This document shows, piece after piece, positions 61,372 through 64,000 of a stretch of 64,000 nt of DNA. Where the stretch lies: the NCBI GenBank assembly GCA_015680905.1, contig CM027377.1, positions 15,834,501-15,898,500 of the forward strand, given 5' to 3'. Source of the DNA: Coptis chinensis. Lineage: Eukaryota > Streptophyta > Magnoliopsida > Ranunculales > Ranunculaceae. Each line of letters begins with the position of its first letter. Within the stretch, counting starts at the first letter, position 1. A model generated the notes under the pieces. That model was not told where the DNA came from. It saw only the letters and a program-made list of their open reading frames with translations, and ran no database searches. The position numbers and the translations under genes were made by a program.

Positions 61372-62240
61372 ATGGCTCAAGAGTTCAATGCATTGCCGAA
61401 AAACAGAACATGGACCTTAGTACCATTTGAACCATGTCAAAATATAATTGGGAACAAATGGGTTTTCAGAATTAAGTATAAAGCAAATGGCACTCTAGAC
61501 AAGAACAAAGCCATACTTGTAACCAAAGGGTTTCATCAAAACCATGTTTTGACTTCTTATAAATCTTCAGTCCAGTTTTAAAACCCTCAATTATCAAGAT
61601 TTTGCTTCCTGTTGCTTAACATTATATATGATTGGACTATAAAATAGTTGGATGTGAGTAATGTTTTTCTGCATGGTAATCTGAAAGAGGAGGTTTTTAT
61701 GGTTCAACCACCTAGTTTTGTTGATCCAACAAAATCAAATTATGTCTGAAAGTTACACAAATCTCTTTAGGGCTTGAAACGAGCACCTCGTGCCTGGTAT
61801 GGGAAGCTTACACAAACCTTACTTGCCCTTGATTTCATTGGTTTTCAAGCTGATTTCTCTTTGTTCAATAGAAAAGTTCAAGGTACTACTACCATCATCC
61901 TGATTTATGTTGATGATATTCTTATCACTAATAGCTTTATTCCCATAATAAACTCAATTATTCATCATCTTACACTATCCTTTGCTATGAAAGATCTTGG
62001 CCCAATTATCTACTTCTTAGGTCTTGAGATTCACATAACTAAAGATACAATATTCATCTCTCAGACGAAGTATATTTATGATATTCTGAAGAAAGCCAAA
62101 ATGGTTGATGCAAAACCCTACAACTCCCCTTGCTCAACCACAAAACTAGATCCATTCTCCACTGCTATCTGATGCAACTGAGTATAGATCACTTGTAGGT
62201 GCTTTACAATATCTTACTCAAACATGACTAGATATTGCCT
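61372..62240 (+). pseudogene. Copia reverse transcriptase, broken
   Basis: EFNALPKNRTWTLVP and NKWVFRIKYKANGTLDKNKA open the domain. [18 protein letters not shown] holds the first aspartate (D replaced context LDVsNVF for LDVNNAF). GLKRAPRAWYGKL and LIYVDDILIT (about 61902-61931) give the catalytic YVDD. Stops occur at about 61579, 61648, 61748 and 61769, so no full protein can be made. Confidence 0.82.
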
Positions 62241-62610
62241 TTGCAATCAACCAAGTTTGTCAACATATGCACTCACCAAGAATATAACACCTAACAACAG
62301 TAAAAAAATATCTTAAGATATTTAAAGGGTTCAATTACTGAAGGACTTGTCTACATAAGAGGACAACAAAAAAAATTACACTTTGCCCAATAGATAGAAA
62401 ATCAACAACCGGGCGGGATGCCCATTCTCCATAGATAGAAAAATCAACAAGTGCTTTACAATATCTTACTCAAACATGACTAGATATTGTTTTGCAATCA
62501 ACCAAGTTTGTCAAATATTAGAATAAGTTGGTGTCTATCTTAAGATATTTAAAGGGTTCAATTAAACTTGTCTACATAAGAGGCTCAAAAATTACAACTT
62601 GATGATAATA
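62197..62610 (+). repeat. Imperfect tandem duplication within the RT/RNase H junction
   Basis: GTGCTTTACAATATCTTACT, CAATCAACCAAGTTTGTCAA and TTAAGATATTTAAAGGGTTC occur twice (about 62199-62365 and 62451-62585). The second copy has small deletions. Confidence 0.7.
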
Positions 62611-62699
62611 CATGTATATATTTAGCTTATAAAGTTCAAAATAAGTTGGATGTGTCATGTATTTAGCTTGTTAAAGTTGGATCTTAAACGATCTTAACT

Positions 62700-62942
62700 T
62701 TCCTTTGCACATACCTCCACTTGTACATTGTGACAACATCAGTGCTATAGCTTTGTCCTCAAATCCAGTTTTTCATGCAATGACAAAACATGTAGAAGTA
62801 GATTATCATTATGTACGTGAGTTAGTTACAAAGAAGTTGTCGGATGTCAGATACTTGTGCATTCAAGATCAGCTAGTAGATGTTTTTACAAAGGGTCGTC
62901 TCTCATCTCTTAGATTCAACATGACTGAAGTCAAAGCAGTTA
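62700..62942 (+). pseudogene. Copia RNase H C-terminal region
   Basis: PPLVHCDNISAIALSSNPVF, HVEVDYHYVRELVTKK and QLVDVFTKGRLSSLRF are the classic copia RNase H tail. The frame then runs into the Harbinger-like insertion. Confidence 0.82.
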
Positions 62943-63531
62943 GGCTGGGTGCAATGGCTCCGCATTCCCTTAAAATCGGTGGGAGTTGCGGTGGTTTTCT
63001 CCCCCTATCTCTATATAACTCTCTATATATAAAGAGTATTATTGAGGAATGAAGAGTGCATTCCACGCGAGTTGAAATGGCGTGGTTTGTAAAAACCCAA
63101 ACGACACCACTTGAAATGGCGTGGAATGTAAAATACAATTTTATACGGCGTTATTTGAAGTGGAGTGGTTTGCAGAGTGTCCCCACCAAACCACATGTTA
63201 ATTATGAGAACAACGAATTGCTACATTATTTCTATTTTATTACGGATGTATCGTCTTTTGCTAGTTATGTTTAAGAGGGCATAAGGGAAATTTCGTCTTT
63301 TGTGAAATATGGGTTTCTATTCTACGCCATTTGAAGAGGCGCTGAATGGTTTTTTTTTTTTTACCATGCTGGTCGAAGTGGCGTTGAAAAAAACTTGGGT
63401 TTCAAACCGCACCAGTTTAAGTGGCGTAGGATTGTTCACACCATTGATTCAACAAAACCTACTCTCTATCTGTATAATATTATTTTTTTGGAGGAATAGA
63501 GATAGAGAATGTCAAACTATTGGACTCAGCC
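62943..63531. mobile_element. Harbinger/Tourist-like non-autonomous element, 589 bases, TSD TTA
   Basis: The left end GGCTGGGTGCAATGG and right end (reverse complement GGCTGAGTCCAATAG) pair, and the triplet TTA flanks both sides (62940-62942, 63532-63534), as in PIF/Harbinger elements. Inside, a 15-18-base box of the type ACTTGAAATGGCGTGG or GAAGTGGCGTTG recurs at least six times. Removing the element restores continuity of the copia 3' end with its LTR. Confidence 0.85.
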
Positions 63532-63541
63532 TTAGTTAAGT

Positions 63542-63704
63542 TGTTATCCATATTAGCATATTCTGTTATATAATTCTGTTTAGATTAGGTGTAACTGTTT
63601 TATGTAAACTTATATATAAAGTGAACACATATGTAATCATTCTTTAACTGATTGTAATAAGAAAATTTCCTTTGTCTCATTTTCATTTCTCTCAAAAGAT
63701 TTCA
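63542..63704 (+). repeat. 3' LTR of the copia element
   Basis: 163 bases, partner of 56333-56494, ending CAAAAGATTTCA. Confidence 0.82.
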
Positions 63705-64000
63705 GTTGTTACCAATTAAAGAAGTCAAATTATTGGTTCCACTTAGGAGACTTTCTTTTATCCTCGGCGGAGTTAGCATTACGTAGCTAAATTTCTCGCC
63801 TTGAAGTTGAATGTTAACCTTATCTTTGATCTTCTCCGGAAAAAAAATCGATGACTTCACTTTTAGTATTTATGTTGCATTCGTTGATTTGATCATTACC
63901 GAAGCTATTATGAATGCGATAAGAAAGAGCTTGTGTTTATACCACACAATGTTGTCTGTTGTCAAGGCCTCAAGGGTTCATGTGGCTATAAAGAACAATT
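63705..64000. other. Intergenic to the window edge, nothing recognised
   Basis: About 296 bases without an open frame or repeat I can name. Confidence 0.4.

Larger units (their letters stand above)
56333..63704 (+). mobile_element. Ty1/copia retrotransposon, old and multiply interrupted
   Basis: LTRs of about 162 bases lie at 56333-56494 and 63542-63704 (TGTTAT start, GATTTCA end). TAGTATCATAGTC after the first resembles the initiator-Met tRNA primer site. The domain order gag, zinc knuckle, protease, integrase, reverse transcriptase, RNase H on the plus strand defines copia. Removing the 1535-base solo LTR and the 589-base Harbinger-like element leaves about 5.2 kb, normal for copia. Many stops and frameshifts exist. 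Flanks after the LTRs do not form a TSD. Confidence 0.88.

Overview
The window is nuclear DNA of a flowering plant, most likely a eudicot. It is AT-rich, has long intergenic stretches and GT-AG introns, and carries the usual plant transposon families: CACTA, hAT, Mutator-like, Harbinger-like, Ty1/copia, Ty3/gypsy-type LTRs and a non-LTR element. The non-LTR element resembles a reverse-transcriptase family I associate mainly with Asteraceae, so an asterid is a guess. Nothing bacterial, phage-like or organellar was seen.

Only two genes look intact, both on the minus strand. One is a two-exon Dof transcription factor of the CYCLING DOF FACTOR type (52466-54788, 500 residues). The other is a three-exon precursor of a small secreted peptide with a PSY-like Asp-Tyr motif (20554-20990, 81 residues), whose exons are too short to stand out as open reading frames. 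Almost everything else is mobile DNA, its debris, or captured gene pieces.

Layout. 1-4018: a terminal-inverted-repeat element holding a broken BIG-type ARF-GEF fragment, telomere-like and other tandem repeats, then the 3' end of a CACTA element. 4019-7734: repeat debris, another CACTA left end and a short CACTA element. 7735-12646: a complete CACTA element (TSD TAC) that sits beside, and probably splits, a degenerate caulimovirid-like capsid/gag remnant (12650-13140, minus). 13833-16541: a broken GNAT acetyltransferase gene followed by a stray RanBP2 zinc-finger exon. 17684-19311: (AT)n, CACTA debris and a dispersed repeat. 20554-20990: the peptide gene. 21841-27509: a foldback element and a roughly 640-bp tandem duplication, one copy split by a 4.0-kb copia element (TSD GTCCC). 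28517-29312: a hAT element. 30620-35163: a complete CACTA element (TSD ACA) carrying fragments of SYF1 and an RBP45/47-type RRM gene, plus a nested Mutator-like hairpin. 36019-38051: a foldback element and a minisatellite with a hAT MITE. 38052-43095: a long LTR-like block with an internal 1045-bp duplication around (CT)n. 43161-45250: tandem repeats rich in GTTCGGAAC. 46677-48215: the 3' half of a non-LTR retrotransposon. 48843-51685: a hAT MITE, an RNase H remnant and a Mutator-like element with a hAT nested inside it. 52466-54788: the Dof gene. 56333-63704: a degenerate copia element carrying an inverted LTR piece, a 1.5-kb solo LTR (TSD CAAGT) and a Harbinger-like element (TSD TTA).

The genes form no joint pathway. 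What stands out is layered insertion history, readable base by base because many elements keep exact target-site duplications, and repeated capture of host gene fragments by DNA transposons. All calls come from reading the sequence; no database search was run.
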